Origin: Promethearchaeota archaeon
Lineage (GTDB): Archaea > Asgardarchaeota > Lokiarchaeia > Sigyniarchaeales > SOKP01
Direction of reading: 5' to 3'
Assembly (NCBI GenBank): GCA_019058295.1
Contig: JAHPZI010000001.1
Location: forward strand, 124,786 to 184,149
DNA: 59,364 nucleotides
Part shown: piece by piece, positions 9,358 to 18,278 of the stretch
Numbering within the stretch: position 1 is the stretch's first letter
Layout: each line of letters starts with the position of its first letter
Made by a program: the position numbers and the translations under genes
The notes under the pieces: model-generated
Told to the model about the DNA's origin: nothing
What the model saw: the letters and a program-made list of their open reading frames with translations, nothing else
Databases searched by the model: none

Positions 9358-10785
9358 CTAAATTAAATTTAATTGTTTCATCTTCTCTACTGCTATTCTG
9401 TTTGTTTCAATTGATTCTTCCATGTTTATACTGGATTCACAAGAGATTCTCAAATATGGGCTTGTTCCTGAACGTCTTATTAAAATCCATCCATCTTCAA
9501 AATCTATTCTAATTCCATCCATCTTATTGATCTTTTTTATTTTCTTACCTAACCCATTAAAAGTATCTTTCATTTCAGAGATAATTTCATCATTAGTTTG
9601 TTCTGAAAATGGAATATCTTTAAGCAATCTGTGGTTTGTACGATAGAATGGGTAATTTGGAATAGACTTTAATAATTCAGAGAGTGTCTTTCCCGATTCA
9701 GCAACCATTCTAAGGACTTTCGCGATTGTTACTATAGAATCTGGACCATAATGAGTACTTGGCCAAATATATGTACCTGAATTCTCTCCTCCCAAAAATG
9801 CATTATGTTCCTTGAGACAAATAGCTACTTTTATATCTCCGACTTCGCATTTGATGACTTCACAACCAAGTGGATTTAACACATCTTCTATTAGACTTGA
9901 TGAATTAATAGGAGTAACAACTTTCATCATTTCTTTTTTAACTTTAGATCCTTTATATCTTTCTAAATAATCTTTTGCCATTAAAGCCAATAATCGAATT
10001 GGATCAACAATTTCTCCATTCTCATCTAAAAAGATTACTCGATCAGCATCACCATCTAGGGCAATACCTAAATCTGCTTGTTCAGATATCTTTAGAAAGT
10101 TAGAGATTTGTTTTAGATTTTCTTTACTCGGCTCACTTAGACGCCCAGGAAATGAACCATCCATTTGACAATTGAGTGTCGTTACATTGATATTATAATT
10201 ACTTAACATTTTAGGTACAATATCGCAACTTGAACCATTTCCAGGATCAACAATAACGTGCAATTTACTTCCATCAAACATAACACGATGAGTTATATCT
10301 AAAATATGAACATCATTTATGTCATTAACTTCAGAAACAGTACCGATCTCATCCCATTTAATCTTTAAGAATGATTTTGCGTTATATATTCTTTCAATTT
10401 CTTCTTCTTGTTCTGGTGTGAACCCCATGCCAGAGATATTCCAAAATTTAAGACCGATATATTCAGGTGTATTATGTGAAGCAGTTATCATTACGCCAGC
10501 ATCCGCGCGCAATATCTTTAGGGACATTGCTAAAGTCGGTGTTGTTACAATACCCACCCGCTTGACATTACACCCACAACTCACTAGTCCAGAAATAAGT
10601 GCGTGTTCAATTGGAGGAGCAGAGGTTCTAATGTCTCTTCCTATTACAACATCTCCCCCATTAATATAAGTTCCCAATGCAAGTCCGACCTCAAGACTCA
10701 TTGCTGGTGTAAACATAACATCTGATTCACTATAATTAATGAATACTCTCCTAATACCACTCGTTCCGAAAATATTTGAGGTCAT
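9358..10785 (-). CDS. glmM: phosphoglucosamine mutase / phosphohexomutase
   Basis: A 475-residue alpha-D-phosphohexomutase with all family motifs: 'ITASHNTPEY' containing the phosphorylated serine (about residue 100), the metal-binding 'DGDADR' loop (about 245), the sugar-binding 'GGENSGT' (about 335) and the phosphate-binding 'RRSGTSPYLRIS' (about 440). It interconverts hexose-6- and hexose-1-phosphates. The flanking glmS and glmU-like genes indicate glucosamine phosphate as substrate, although archaeal members can also use glucose or mannose phosphates. It is divergent from the gene at 11.2 kb. Confidence 0.9.
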   Translation of the reverse strand: MTSNIFGTSGIRRVFINYSESDVMFTPAMSLEVGLALGTYINGGDVVIGRDIRTSAPPIEHALISGLVSCGCNVKRVGIVTTPTLAMSLKILRADAGVMITASHNTPEYIGLKFWNISGMGFTPEQEEEIERIYNAKSFLKIKWDEIGTVSEVNDINDVHILDITHRVMFDGSKLHVIVDPGNGSSCDIVPKMLSNYNINVTTLNCQMDGSFPGRLSEPSKENLKQISNFLKISEQADLGIALDGDADRVIFLDENGEIVDPIRLLALMAKDYLERYKGSKVKKEMMKVVTPINSSSLIEDVLNPLGCEVIKCEVGDIKVAICLKEHNAFLGGENSGTYIWPSTHYGPDSIVTIAKVLRMVAESGKTLSELLKSIPNYPFYRTNHRLLKDIPFSEQTNDEIISEMKDTFNGLGKKIKKINKMDGIRIDFEDGWILIRRSGTSPYLRISCESSINMEESIETNRIAVEKMKQLNLI

Positions 10786-10907
10786 TTTTTTTGTTTCTTT
10801 ACTTAAAAATATATTAAAAAGATTAATATAATATTTATATAAAATATAGAAGAAAACCTAATTTTTATATTTATTCTCAGTTAAACTGCTCATTCTCAAA
10901 AAGGTAA

Positions 10908-11207
10908 ATTATAAAATCTCGAAATTACTATTTCATAAATAAAAGATTAAGGAAATTTTCTATAATTAAAAATTTTAAGGGATTTACCACGATCTTTCAA
11001 GGCCTATTTAATATTTTAGATTTATACTTTAATGAGATTGATCTTTTTTACGATGCCATAAGTAAATATTTTAGAGAGAGAATTATTATTTTTATTGAAG
11101 GTATTTCCTCAGAAAAACGCGATTTAACAGAAGAATTTGAGTTAGTAACTTCTTTCCTTAAAAAAGAACTCATTAACTTAGGATTTGAACAAGAAGAATT
11201 TGAAAAT
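10908..11207 (+). other. open 5' extension in frame with the next gene, lacking ATG/GTG/TTG
   Basis: From the stop TAA at 10905-10907 the frame stays open for 100 codons into the ATG at 11208. The translated stretch looks like real protein, for example 'NILDLYFNEIDLFYDAISKY' and 'SSEKRDLTEEFELVTSFLKK'. No ATG, GTG or TTG occurs in it. A purine-rich 'AAAAAGGT' ends at 10905, and the first ATA follows at 10911 with 5 nt spacing. The gene may therefore start at ATA or ATT, or a start codon has been lost to an assembly error. Confidence 0.45.
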
Positions 11208-12476
11208 ATGTTTTCAGATCAGTTTTTAATAATAAGACGGAATGAAATTAAAGCATTGAATACACCAATAGAACGATTTGATAAAAAATTAGCTCCTATT
11301 ATTTATGAGATATTTTTAGAAAAAGTGGTAGACTATCTTGTGGATAAACCCTGTATTCCTATTATGTTAGAGTTGAAATCTAGACAATTTATTCCAATTG
11401 AATTTTTGATGGAATTACAAAATTTAAAGAGGGTATTTGATAAAGATCCGGATAAATTGGAAAATTTAAAAAAATATGTTCAAATTCGTGATAGAATAAT
11501 TAATAAATTTAGTGAAAATAAAGAAAAAATAGAAAAACTTGAAGATCTAGATAATCCTCAGGACAAGCTTCAATTAATATATTTAATCTATAGAATTATT
11601 GATTTTTTTCACTTACAGAAAATATTCGACTTTTCACACATTAAAAATTTTCTTAAAAACAACACTGAAGAATGGTTAGTGTCGATCCCTTTAATAACCT
11701 TAAAAAATCCTGATATATATTTTTGTGGAATTTATTTGGCTAACCGTTTGCTTGATATGGATATTGATATTAATATGGAGCAGGTTATCCATTTTTTATC
11801 AAACCTATATGAAGAAAATATTGACGAATTTGAAGCACCTCTTTTTGAAGCAACTGATAGATTATATTATTATCTTAAATCAACACAGATGAGTAATTAT
11901 AAATTATCTGACTTACAGATTAAGATGCTTTTTAAAACAGAACCAAGATTTTTCGAAAGCCATTTTTTGAAAAATTTAGAAACATCGCAATTAGTAGTAA
12001 TAATAAAAATTCTTAACCTTGTTGGATTTACTAAATTAGAACGAGAAATACAATCAATTACGGAAGAGATCGAGAGACGACTTACGCCTGAAGGAATAAT
12101 ACAGTATCGAGATGGATTTGTAACTTCAGAATCAACTTACTATGTTCTATTTTGTAATTATATGAAAAATTCTCTTGATAAATTAAAGGATTACGACCTT
12201 TTAGGTAACATAGTATCAAGGATTTATCGGAACCTAGAAATCCTTGATTTCACAATCGATACGAATTACGACCTCGTAAGCGAATTATTTTACTCAATAG
12301 AATCCTTGAAATTATTTAATTGTATAGAAACAAAGCAAATGATAATACATCTCGCTAAGTTTTTGTTTCCGCAAATTGTTGTTGATACAATATTAAAAAG
12401 TGAAGAAATTCCGCAAACAACCACGAGATTTAGACATTTAAAGGTAAATAGAATTACTGGAGAAACTATTTATTGA
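11208..12476 (+). CDS. hypothetical alpha-helical protein
   Basis: At least 422 residues from the first ATG, but the frame is open about 100 codons further upstream and the true protein is probably longer. No known domain was recognised. The sequence is almost entirely alpha-helical, charged and without membrane segments or cysteine motifs. Amphipathic helices such as 'FHLQKIFDFSHIKNFLKNN' recur in the middle. The last 200 residues contain motifs reminiscent of helical-repeat scaffolds ('LTPEGIIQYRDGF'). It is transcribed away from glmM. Function unknown. Confidence 0.7.
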   Translation: MFSDQFLIIRRNEIKALNTPIERFDKKLAPIIYEIFLEKVVDYLVDKPCIPIMLELKSRQFIPIEFLMELQNLKRVFDKDPDKLENLKKYVQIRDRIINKFSENKEKIEKLEDLDNPQDKLQLIYLIYRIIDFFHLQKIFDFSHIKNFLKNNTEEWLVSIPLITLKNPDIYFCGIYLANRLLDMDIDINMEQVIHFLSNLYEENIDEFEAPLFEATDRLYYYLKSTQMSNYKLSDLQIKMLFKTEPRFFESHFLKNLETSQLVVIIKILNLVGFTKLEREIQSITEEIERRLTPEGIIQYRDGFVTSESTYYVLFCNYMKNSLDKLKDYDLLGNIVSRIYRNLEILDFTIDTNYDLVSELFYSIESLKLFNCIETKQMIIHLAKFLFPQIVVDTILKSEEIPQTTTRFRHLKVNRITGETIY

Positions 12477-12584
12477 TCATAGGTTAAATTAAAAGTATCA
12501 ATTTCTTTTTTTTCTTGTAGATCAAAATTTTAATTTAATCTTCAAAATAATTATAAGATAAACAAGACAATCAATTTGATTTTT

Positions 12585-14066
12585 ATGAATTTAGAAAATT
12601 TTGAATTAATTTATAAGGAAAATCGAGTTAAAATAAAAGATAAGGCAAAAATTAGAGCAAAACTAGGCGAAATTGTAGGTGATGAAAATGTTTCAGATAA
12701 GGAAATTGATATATTTGCCTACAATAAGGATACTACTCTTATAACATTAAATTGGACTCTCGAAGGCAAAATCGCCGCACAGCCAGATTTTATTGTATGG
12801 CCTGAGACTCCTGAACAGATCTCCTCTATTCTGAAATTAGCGAATGAAGAAAAGATTCCCGTGATTCCATTTTCAGAAGGTTCTGGAGTTGTTGGAGGGG
12901 CAATACCTATCTATGGCGGAATTATTCTCGACATGAAGAAATTTAATAAAATTTTAGAAATTAATGATAAAGATTTAACTGTTACAGTAGAGACCGGTAC
13001 AAACGGTATGAATTTAGAACGTTATTTAAATGCGAAGGGGTATACGGGAGGTCATATTCCTCAATCTCTTTATACTTCATCTGTAGGAGGATGGATAGCA
13101 CATAGAGCAGCAGGACAATTTTCCTCTAAATATGGTAAAATTGAGGATATAATAATGGGTATGGAATTAGTTTTGCCACAAGGAGATATCATAAAATTTA
13201 AGACTATTGCAAGAGCATCAACAGGTCCTCAACTTGATAAGCTATTCATAGGTAATGAAGGGACTCTGGGAATAATAACCAAAGCCACACTAAAAATTTG
13301 GCCCTATCCTGAAAAGAGAGGATTAATTTCATATGCATTCCCCACTTTTGAAGATTCATTAGAAGCAACTAGACAAATTTTGAGGCAACAAATATATCCC
13401 GCTGTTATTCGAATTTATGATGCTGATGAAACTAATAGGCACTTTGGTCATATAGAAAAAGCTAAGGATAAAGTTATGGTTGTTTTTGTCTGTGAAGGTA
13501 TTGAAAGACTAGTCGATCTTGAAGAGACGATTACGAGAGAGACATGTAAAAAAAATAATGGGATCGATTGTGGAGAGGAACCTGTAGAGCACTGGTTTGA
13601 AACTAGATTCAAAGTAACAGAAACATCATCCACACCAACATTTAAAATTGTAGCTGATACTATTGAGATTGGATTTTTATGGGATAAAGCGGCAGATATG
13701 TATCATTCTGTCATAGAAACTACAAAAAAAATTCAAGGCGTCATGATGATAACGGCTCATGTTTCTCATTTTTATCCTAATGGAGTGGGATTTTATTTTA
13801 CTTTTGCTGGAATCCCTCCAAAAGAAAAAACTGATTTTGAGTTTTATCAAGAGATTTGGAATTGCATTATTAAAACAGTGGAAGATGCCGGTGGATCGTT
13901 TGGTCATCATCACGGCGTGGGAATCAACAGATCTAAGTGGATGGAACGTGAATGGGGAAAATCGTTTGATACTTTAAAGAGCATAAAGAAATTACTTGAC
14001 CCTAATAACATTTTAAATCCCGGGAAAATTTATGAAAGTGTCTGGAAAGAAGGAGGGGAGAACTAA
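12585..14066 (+). CDS. FAD-linked oxidase, AGPS / GlcD-like
   Basis: A 493-residue flavoprotein of the vanillyl-alcohol oxidase type. An FAD-binding PCMH domain spans about residues 65-245 ('PVIPFSEGSGVVGGA', 'GNEGTLGIITKATLKIWP') and an FAD-oxidase C-terminal domain follows. The C-terminal 'HHHGVGINRSKW' closely resembles the active-site His-rich loop of alkyl-dihydroxyacetone-phosphate synthases, and 'LDPNNILNPGKIY' is the common family ending. A TTG lies 9 nt upstream in frame; the ATG is preferred. The stop codon directly abuts the ATG of the Fe-S partner gene, which suggests a two-subunit dehydrogenase for a 2-hydroxyacid or glycerol-phosphate-type substrate. Confidence 0.85.
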   Translation: MNLENFELIYKENRVKIKDKAKIRAKLGEIVGDENVSDKEIDIFAYNKDTTLITLNWTLEGKIAAQPDFIVWPETPEQISSILKLANEEKIPVIPFSEGSGVVGGAIPIYGGIILDMKKFNKILEINDKDLTVTVETGTNGMNLERYLNAKGYTGGHIPQSLYTSSVGGWIAHRAAGQFSSKYGKIEDIIMGMELVLPQGDIIKFKTIARASTGPQLDKLFIGNEGTLGIITKATLKIWPYPEKRGLISYAFPTFEDSLEATRQILRQQIYPAVIRIYDADETNRHFGHIEKAKDKVMVVFVCEGIERLVDLEETITRETCKKNNGIDCGEEPVEHWFETRFKVTETSSTPTFKIVADTIEIGFLWDKAADMYHSVIETTKKIQGVMMITAHVSHFYPNGVGFYFTFAGIPPKEKTDFEFYQEIWNCIIKTVEDAGGSFGHHHGVGINRSKWMEREWGKSFDTLKSIKKLLDPNNILNPGKIYESVWKEGGEN

Positions 14067-15335
14067 ATGAGTGATATTTTAGACAAGTATAAATGGATGG
14101 GGCCTATCATCCAAAAAATGGATCGCGACACCAAAAGAGTATTTATGAAAAACTTCAGAATGCGAGATAAGAATTTTTTTCCCGAAGGCGATTATAAAGC
14201 TGATGTAAAGAACTTGGTAAATTGTATGCTTTGTCCAAATATGTGCCGATTTGACTGCGGAACTCTTCAAGCAGCGAAATCTGAAACCATTAGTCCGGCT
14301 TATAAGGCAAGAATCGGCTATTATCTCACAATTGGGAAAATTGATCCGTTGGATCCCTCAAACAAAGAATTCATTGATTTAATGTATAAATGCTCAAATG
14401 AGGAGTCTTGTAAAGTATGGTGCCCCTTTGAGTTTTCTGTTGTTTCTTTACTTGAAACTGTTCGTGATGATCTCAATGATAAAGGTGTTATGCCGGATTA
14501 CTGTAAGGAGCAAATAAAAAAATTAAAAGAGACAAACACCATAGAGGATCATAATATTTATGAAACTTATAAGGAAAAAGGAATAGAAAATATTGAAACT
14601 GATGGTAATGATGATGTCTATTATTATATCGGTTGTGAATCAATGAAATTTCCTGAAGTTATAAAAGCTAACATTAAAATTTTAAAAAAAGCGGGTGTAA
14701 AATTCTCAACAAATTTAGAAAAAAAGGGATGCTGTGGAGGACCTGCGTTTAACATCAGGGATTTAAAAATAGCAAAAGAGCTTGCTAATAAAAATAAAGA
14801 ATTAATAGAGAACACTGGAGCGAGAATTGTTGTATCAGATTGTCCTGGTTGTATAGAAACCTTAAGGAATCGATACCAAAAAGTAGGGATCGAAATTGAT
14901 GTTAAATTTATTCATATAGTCCAATATATTAAAGACCTTATCGATAACGGAAAAATAAAATTAGAAAGAGAAATCCCTGATGAATATAAAAAAGTAACCA
15001 TTCACGATCCCTGTTTACTTGCCAGAAATTTGAATGATACTGAGTCTATTAGAGCAATTTTAAATAAGATGCCTGGTATTGAAAATATTGACCCGATATA
15101 TAATAAACAATTTACCCATTGTTGTGGTTGGAGTGGTACAGTTCATTGGGCAGATAAAAATATAGCAATCAAAGAAGCTACAAATAGAATTAATGAATTG
15201 AAAGAAACTGGAGCAGTTGTGTTCATTTCCGCATGTCCTGAATGTGAATTAGGTTTAGCATATGGAATCAGTGAAAAGGATAAAGAAAAGATTAAAATAA
15301 TAGATATCTCTGAATTATTAATGAAAGTTATTTAA
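14067..15335 (+). CDS. CCG-domain Fe-S oxidoreductase (GlcF/HdrB-D-like)
   Basis: A 422-residue protein. The N-terminal 120 residues carry cysteines in 'CMLCPNMCRFDCG' and 'CSNEESCKVWCPF', a two-cluster ferredoxin-like region with unusual spacing. Two cysteine-rich CCG domains follow: 'KKGCCGGPAF' with 'SDCPGCIETL' (residues about 215-275), and 'HDPCLLARN', 'FTHCCGWSG' with 'SACPECELG' (about 315-400). CCG domains bind non-cubane or [4Fe-4S] clusters in glycolate, lactate and glycerol-3-phosphate oxidase complexes and in heterodisulfide reductase. It starts immediately after the flavoprotein stop and very likely passes electrons from its FAD to a quinone, thiol or ferredoxin acceptor. Confidence 0.85.
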   Translation: MSDILDKYKWMGPIIQKMDRDTKRVFMKNFRMRDKNFFPEGDYKADVKNLVNCMLCPNMCRFDCGTLQAAKSETISPAYKARIGYYLTIGKIDPLDPSNKEFIDLMYKCSNEESCKVWCPFEFSVVSLLETVRDDLNDKGVMPDYCKEQIKKLKETNTIEDHNIYETYKEKGIENIETDGNDDVYYYIGCESMKFPEVIKANIKILKKAGVKFSTNLEKKGCCGGPAFNIRDLKIAKELANKNKELIENTGARIVVSDCPGCIETLRNRYQKVGIEIDVKFIHIVQYIKDLIDNGKIKLEREIPDEYKKVTIHDPCLLARNLNDTESIRAILNKMPGIENIDPIYNKQFTHCCGWSGTVHWADKNIAIKEATNRINELKETGAVVFISACPECELGLAYGISEKDKEKIKIIDISELLMKVI

Positions 15336-15389
15336 ATTAAGAAATTGAAAAAAAAAACTATAAAAAATTATGTTTCTGAAGTGAATAAT

Positions 15390-16850
15390 ATGAGCGAACT
15401 CTTATGTGTTTTTGATGTTGGAACAACAGGGGCAAGAACCATTATATTTGACATTAATGGTAAAGAAATTATAAGAGCTTATGAGGAGTATCCGATTGAA
15501 AAGCAGCCAGTTGGTATTTCTGAACAAAATCCAATAATATGGTGGAATACGGTTAAAAACACTTGTAATACAGCAGTAAAAAAGATAAATCCAGATGATA
15601 TTATTGGAATATGTGCTTCTTTCCAACGAGCAACTGCAGGTCTTATTGATAAAAATGGAGAAGTTTTACATCCTGCGCTCACATGGATGGATGAGAGAGA
15701 AGTAATTGATACATCAAAGTATCATGAAGAATTAAGAAGAACTGTTCCTAAACTTTTATGGTTCAAAACCAAAAAACCCGATTTATATAATCAAACTTTT
15801 AAAATTTTTTTCCCAGATACTTACATATACATGAAATTGTGCGGGAAAGATTTATGTGTTACTGACCCTACAAATGGTATTTGGGGGATTATGAATATGG
15901 AAACTTTAGATTGGGATGAAAAGCTTGCTGAATCATATGGTTTGCCCGTAGATTTATGGCCAGAGCTTCATACACCTGGAAAAATCATTGGTGAATTATC
16001 AAGCGAAGCTGCAGGAAATTTAGGGCTTAAGAGTAATATCCCTGTAATTCTAGGGGGAGGAGACCAACAATGTGCTGCCTTAGGTTTAGGAGTTGTTGAA
16101 AAAGGACAAGCAAAAGTAACAACAGGAACAGGAACATTTGTCGATTATGTTACAGGCGATGCTCCAGCAAAACCAGCTGGTGATGTTCCCATATTCCCAC
16201 TACCACATGTTATTAAAGGAAAATGGATTCTTGAAGCTTCAATGCCCGGTACAGGAACTGCATTAAAATGGTTCAAGGATAATTTTTCACAATTACAAAC
16301 AAAAACATGTGAAGAAAAAAATCTCAATGTTTATGCTGAATTAACTAAAGAAGCAGAAAAAATTTCTCCTGGAAGTGAAGGATTACTGTTTGTACCATTA
16401 TATATTTTCAGAAAAGGAACAATTCATGGTCTGGGTTGGAATCATACCAGAGCGCATATGATTCGTGCTATAATGGAATCAGCAGCTCTTAGTGCGCAAA
16501 TGTATATGGGAATGTTAGAAGCTATTGGGGGTGCTAAAGTCTCTGAGTTAAAGTCAGACGGTGGTGCAATGAATAGTGATTTATGGGCCCAGATCCTCGC
16601 GGATGTTATGTCCAAAAAAATAGTTGTTCCAGAGAATAAAGATGGTGCGGCTTTAGGTGCGGCTATTTTAGGATTTTGCGGATGCAAAAAATATAATAAT
16701 GTAAATGATGCCATAGAAAAAATGGTTAGATTCGAAAAAGAATTCAATCCCATAAAAGCAAATACAAAAATTTACAAAAAGCTTAATAGATTATTTATGC
16801 CTACAGTATTAAATATTTTTGAGAGTAAACGCGTAACTAAAGACCTATAA
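15390..16850 (+). CDS. FGGY-family carbohydrate or glycerol kinase
   Basis: A 486-residue kinase of the FGGY family. The N-terminal phosphate-1 loop 'FDVGTTGARTIIFD' (residues 6-19), 'TWMDER' near residue 95, the 'VTTGTGTFVDYV' segment near 240 and the 'SDGGAMNSDLWAQILADVM' adenosine-binding region near 390 are all present. An upstream TTG would give an extra 15 basic residues, but ATG 15390, preceded by GTGA, gives the standard FGGY N-terminus. Glycerol, xylulose and related polyols are possible substrates. The flavoprotein/Fe-S pair just upstream makes a polyol-to-sugar-phosphate oxidation route plausible (inference). Confidence 0.85.
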   Translation: MSELLCVFDVGTTGARTIIFDINGKEIIRAYEEYPIEKQPVGISEQNPIIWWNTVKNTCNTAVKKINPDDIIGICASFQRATAGLIDKNGEVLHPALTWMDEREVIDTSKYHEELRRTVPKLLWFKTKKPDLYNQTFKIFFPDTYIYMKLCGKDLCVTDPTNGIWGIMNMETLDWDEKLAESYGLPVDLWPELHTPGKIIGELSSEAAGNLGLKSNIPVILGGGDQQCAALGLGVVEKGQAKVTTGTGTFVDYVTGDAPAKPAGDVPIFPLPHVIKGKWILEASMPGTGTALKWFKDNFSQLQTKTCEEKNLNVYAELTKEAEKISPGSEGLLFVPLYIFRKGTIHGLGWNHTRAHMIRAIMESAALSAQMYMGMLEAIGGAKVSELKSDGGAMNSDLWAQILADVMSKKIVVPENKDGAALGAAILGFCGCKKYNNVNDAIEKMVRFEKEFNPIKANTKIYKKLNRLFMPTVLNIFESKRVTKDL

Positions 16851-16960
16851 AATCTTTTTTTTTCCTAATTTTTACGCCATTAATTAATTTCGAAAAGTAT
16901 TTTTTGAATCTTTTATTGTAAAAACTATAAGTTAATATAATAAAATTATTCTGCAAAAAT

Positions 16961-17794
16961 TTGCCATATTTTAGGAACGTCGAGGGTTACAATCTCTATT
17001 ACGAGGAGTGGAATCCCGATTCAAAGAATGGCATAATAATTCTACTCCATGGTTTTGCGTCATCTGCTTCATTTTTTAAAAAGCAGATTAAAGTTTTAAA
17101 AAAAAATTACAGAATAATTGCTTTTGATGCTTTAGGGCATGGAAGAAGTGAGCATCCAAAAGATCTAAATCTAAACCTAAATAAAAATTTAAGGGATGAT
17201 ACTATAAGGGATTTGGAGGATCTTTTAAAGTATTTAGATGTAAAAGAAAAATATGGAATAATAGGTCATTCCCTTGTTGGCGGGATGATTGCACAATTAA
17301 TCTGCATGAAAGATCCCGAAAGGATTAAGTTTCTCATCTTATTAAATTCAGGCTACATAATGATTGACAATGTAATTCGAAATATATTTTATAATTTGCT
17401 TCCATATTTTATTCGCATGAATTTTTTAGATGTTGTTGCCAATTCAATTGAGGATATCTTAGATAAAACAATTCCATATATTATGACAGCATTATCAAAT
17501 TTTATTTTAAACTCAAAATTAACTAAGGATGAGCTGTATATGCGCATTGAGAGTCAAATCTTTAAAATGATTACGGAAATAAAAGAATATGATCCTTCAG
17601 AGATAAGATGTCCTACATTAATTATAGGAGGGCGTTTAGATAATTTTGCACCAGAACAAATGTCTGAAGAGTTGCATAAAAAGATTCCTAATTCCGAGTT
17701 ACAAATTATTGATATGGCAGGTCATTTCGCTCCCGCTCAACGAAAAGAGGTAGTTAACGGATTAATATGTGATTTTATTGGAAAAGTGAAGTGA
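16961..17794 (+). CDS. alpha/beta-hydrolase fold protein
   Basis: A 277-residue alpha/beta hydrolase with TTG as the only available start downstream of the in-frame stop at 16948-16950... no ATG precedes residue 100. The oxyanion 'LLHGFASSASFF', the 'DALGHGRSEHP' segment, the acid-loop 'GGRLDNFAP' and the catalytic His in 'MAGHFAPAQR' are clear. The nucleophile elbow reads 'GHSLVGGM', so the usual small Gly two positions after Ser is Val, as if one residue were inserted before GG. An esterase, lipase or C-C hydrolase role is possible; substrate unknown. It is followed by a MazG-like gene 44 nt downstream. Confidence 0.8.
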   Translation: MPYFRNVEGYNLYYEEWNPDSKNGIIILLHGFASSASFFKKQIKVLKKNYRIIAFDALGHGRSEHPKDLNLNLNKNLRDDTIRDLEDLLKYLDVKEKYGIIGHSLVGGMIAQLICMKDPERIKFLILLNSGYIMIDNVIRNIFYNLLPYFIRMNFLDVVANSIEDILDKTIPYIMTALSNFILNSKLTKDELYMRIESQIFKMITEIKEYDPSEIRCPTLIIGGRLDNFAPEQMSEELHKKIPNSELQIIDMAGHFAPAQRKEVVNGLICDFIGKVK

Positions 17795-17838
17795 TTATTA
17801 CATATTAGTTTATTAACTATTACAGGATTGATTTTAAA

Positions 17839-18207
17839 ATGAGCTTAGATATGAATGATAATGAAGTAACTCTCTCATTTTTTAAAAATGAAGTAAAACA
17901 ATTTGTTAAAGAGCGTAATTGGAAAAAGTATCATACTATTAAAAATTTAATTCAAGCGTTACAAATTGAAGCCGCAGAATTATCTGAACTATTTTTATTT
18001 AAGGAATTATCAGTTAATGAAGTTCTATCGAATAAAGAACTTTTAGAAAATGTATCAGGTGAAATAGCTGATGTCTTTATTTATCTTTTAAGTTTAGTAA
18101 ATGAATTAGATCTTGATTTAACGAATAGTTTCGTCAATAAAATGAAGAAAAATCGACAAAAGTATCCAACAAAAGAGTTTAATAACGGTAATTATTATAA
18201 AAAGTGA
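17839..18207 (+). CDS. MazG-like / dCTP pyrophosphatase-family NTP pyrophosphohydrolase
   Basis: A 122-residue all-alpha NTP pyrophosphohydrolase of the MazG/RS21-C6 type. The metal-binding Glu residues are in 'EAAELSELF' (about 50-60), and the second conserved acid pair is in 'EIADVFIYLLSL' (about 75-90). It ends with the typical 'NRQKYP' segment. Family members hydrolyse (d)NTPs, often non-canonical ones, to NMP and pyrophosphate, cleaning the nucleotide pool. It stands just before the purine biosynthesis genes in the same direction. Confidence 0.85.
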   Translation: MSLDMNDNEVTLSFFKNEVKQFVKERNWKKYHTIKNLIQALQIEAAELSELFLFKELSVNEVLSNKELLENVSGEIADVFIYLLSLVNELDLDLTNSFVNKMKKNRQKYPTKEFNNGNYYKK

Positions 18208-18278
18208 ATTGATCATTGTTATGTTTATTTTAAAGTTAATAATTTGATTTTTATTTTTTTTTTAATAGGTGTTAAATT

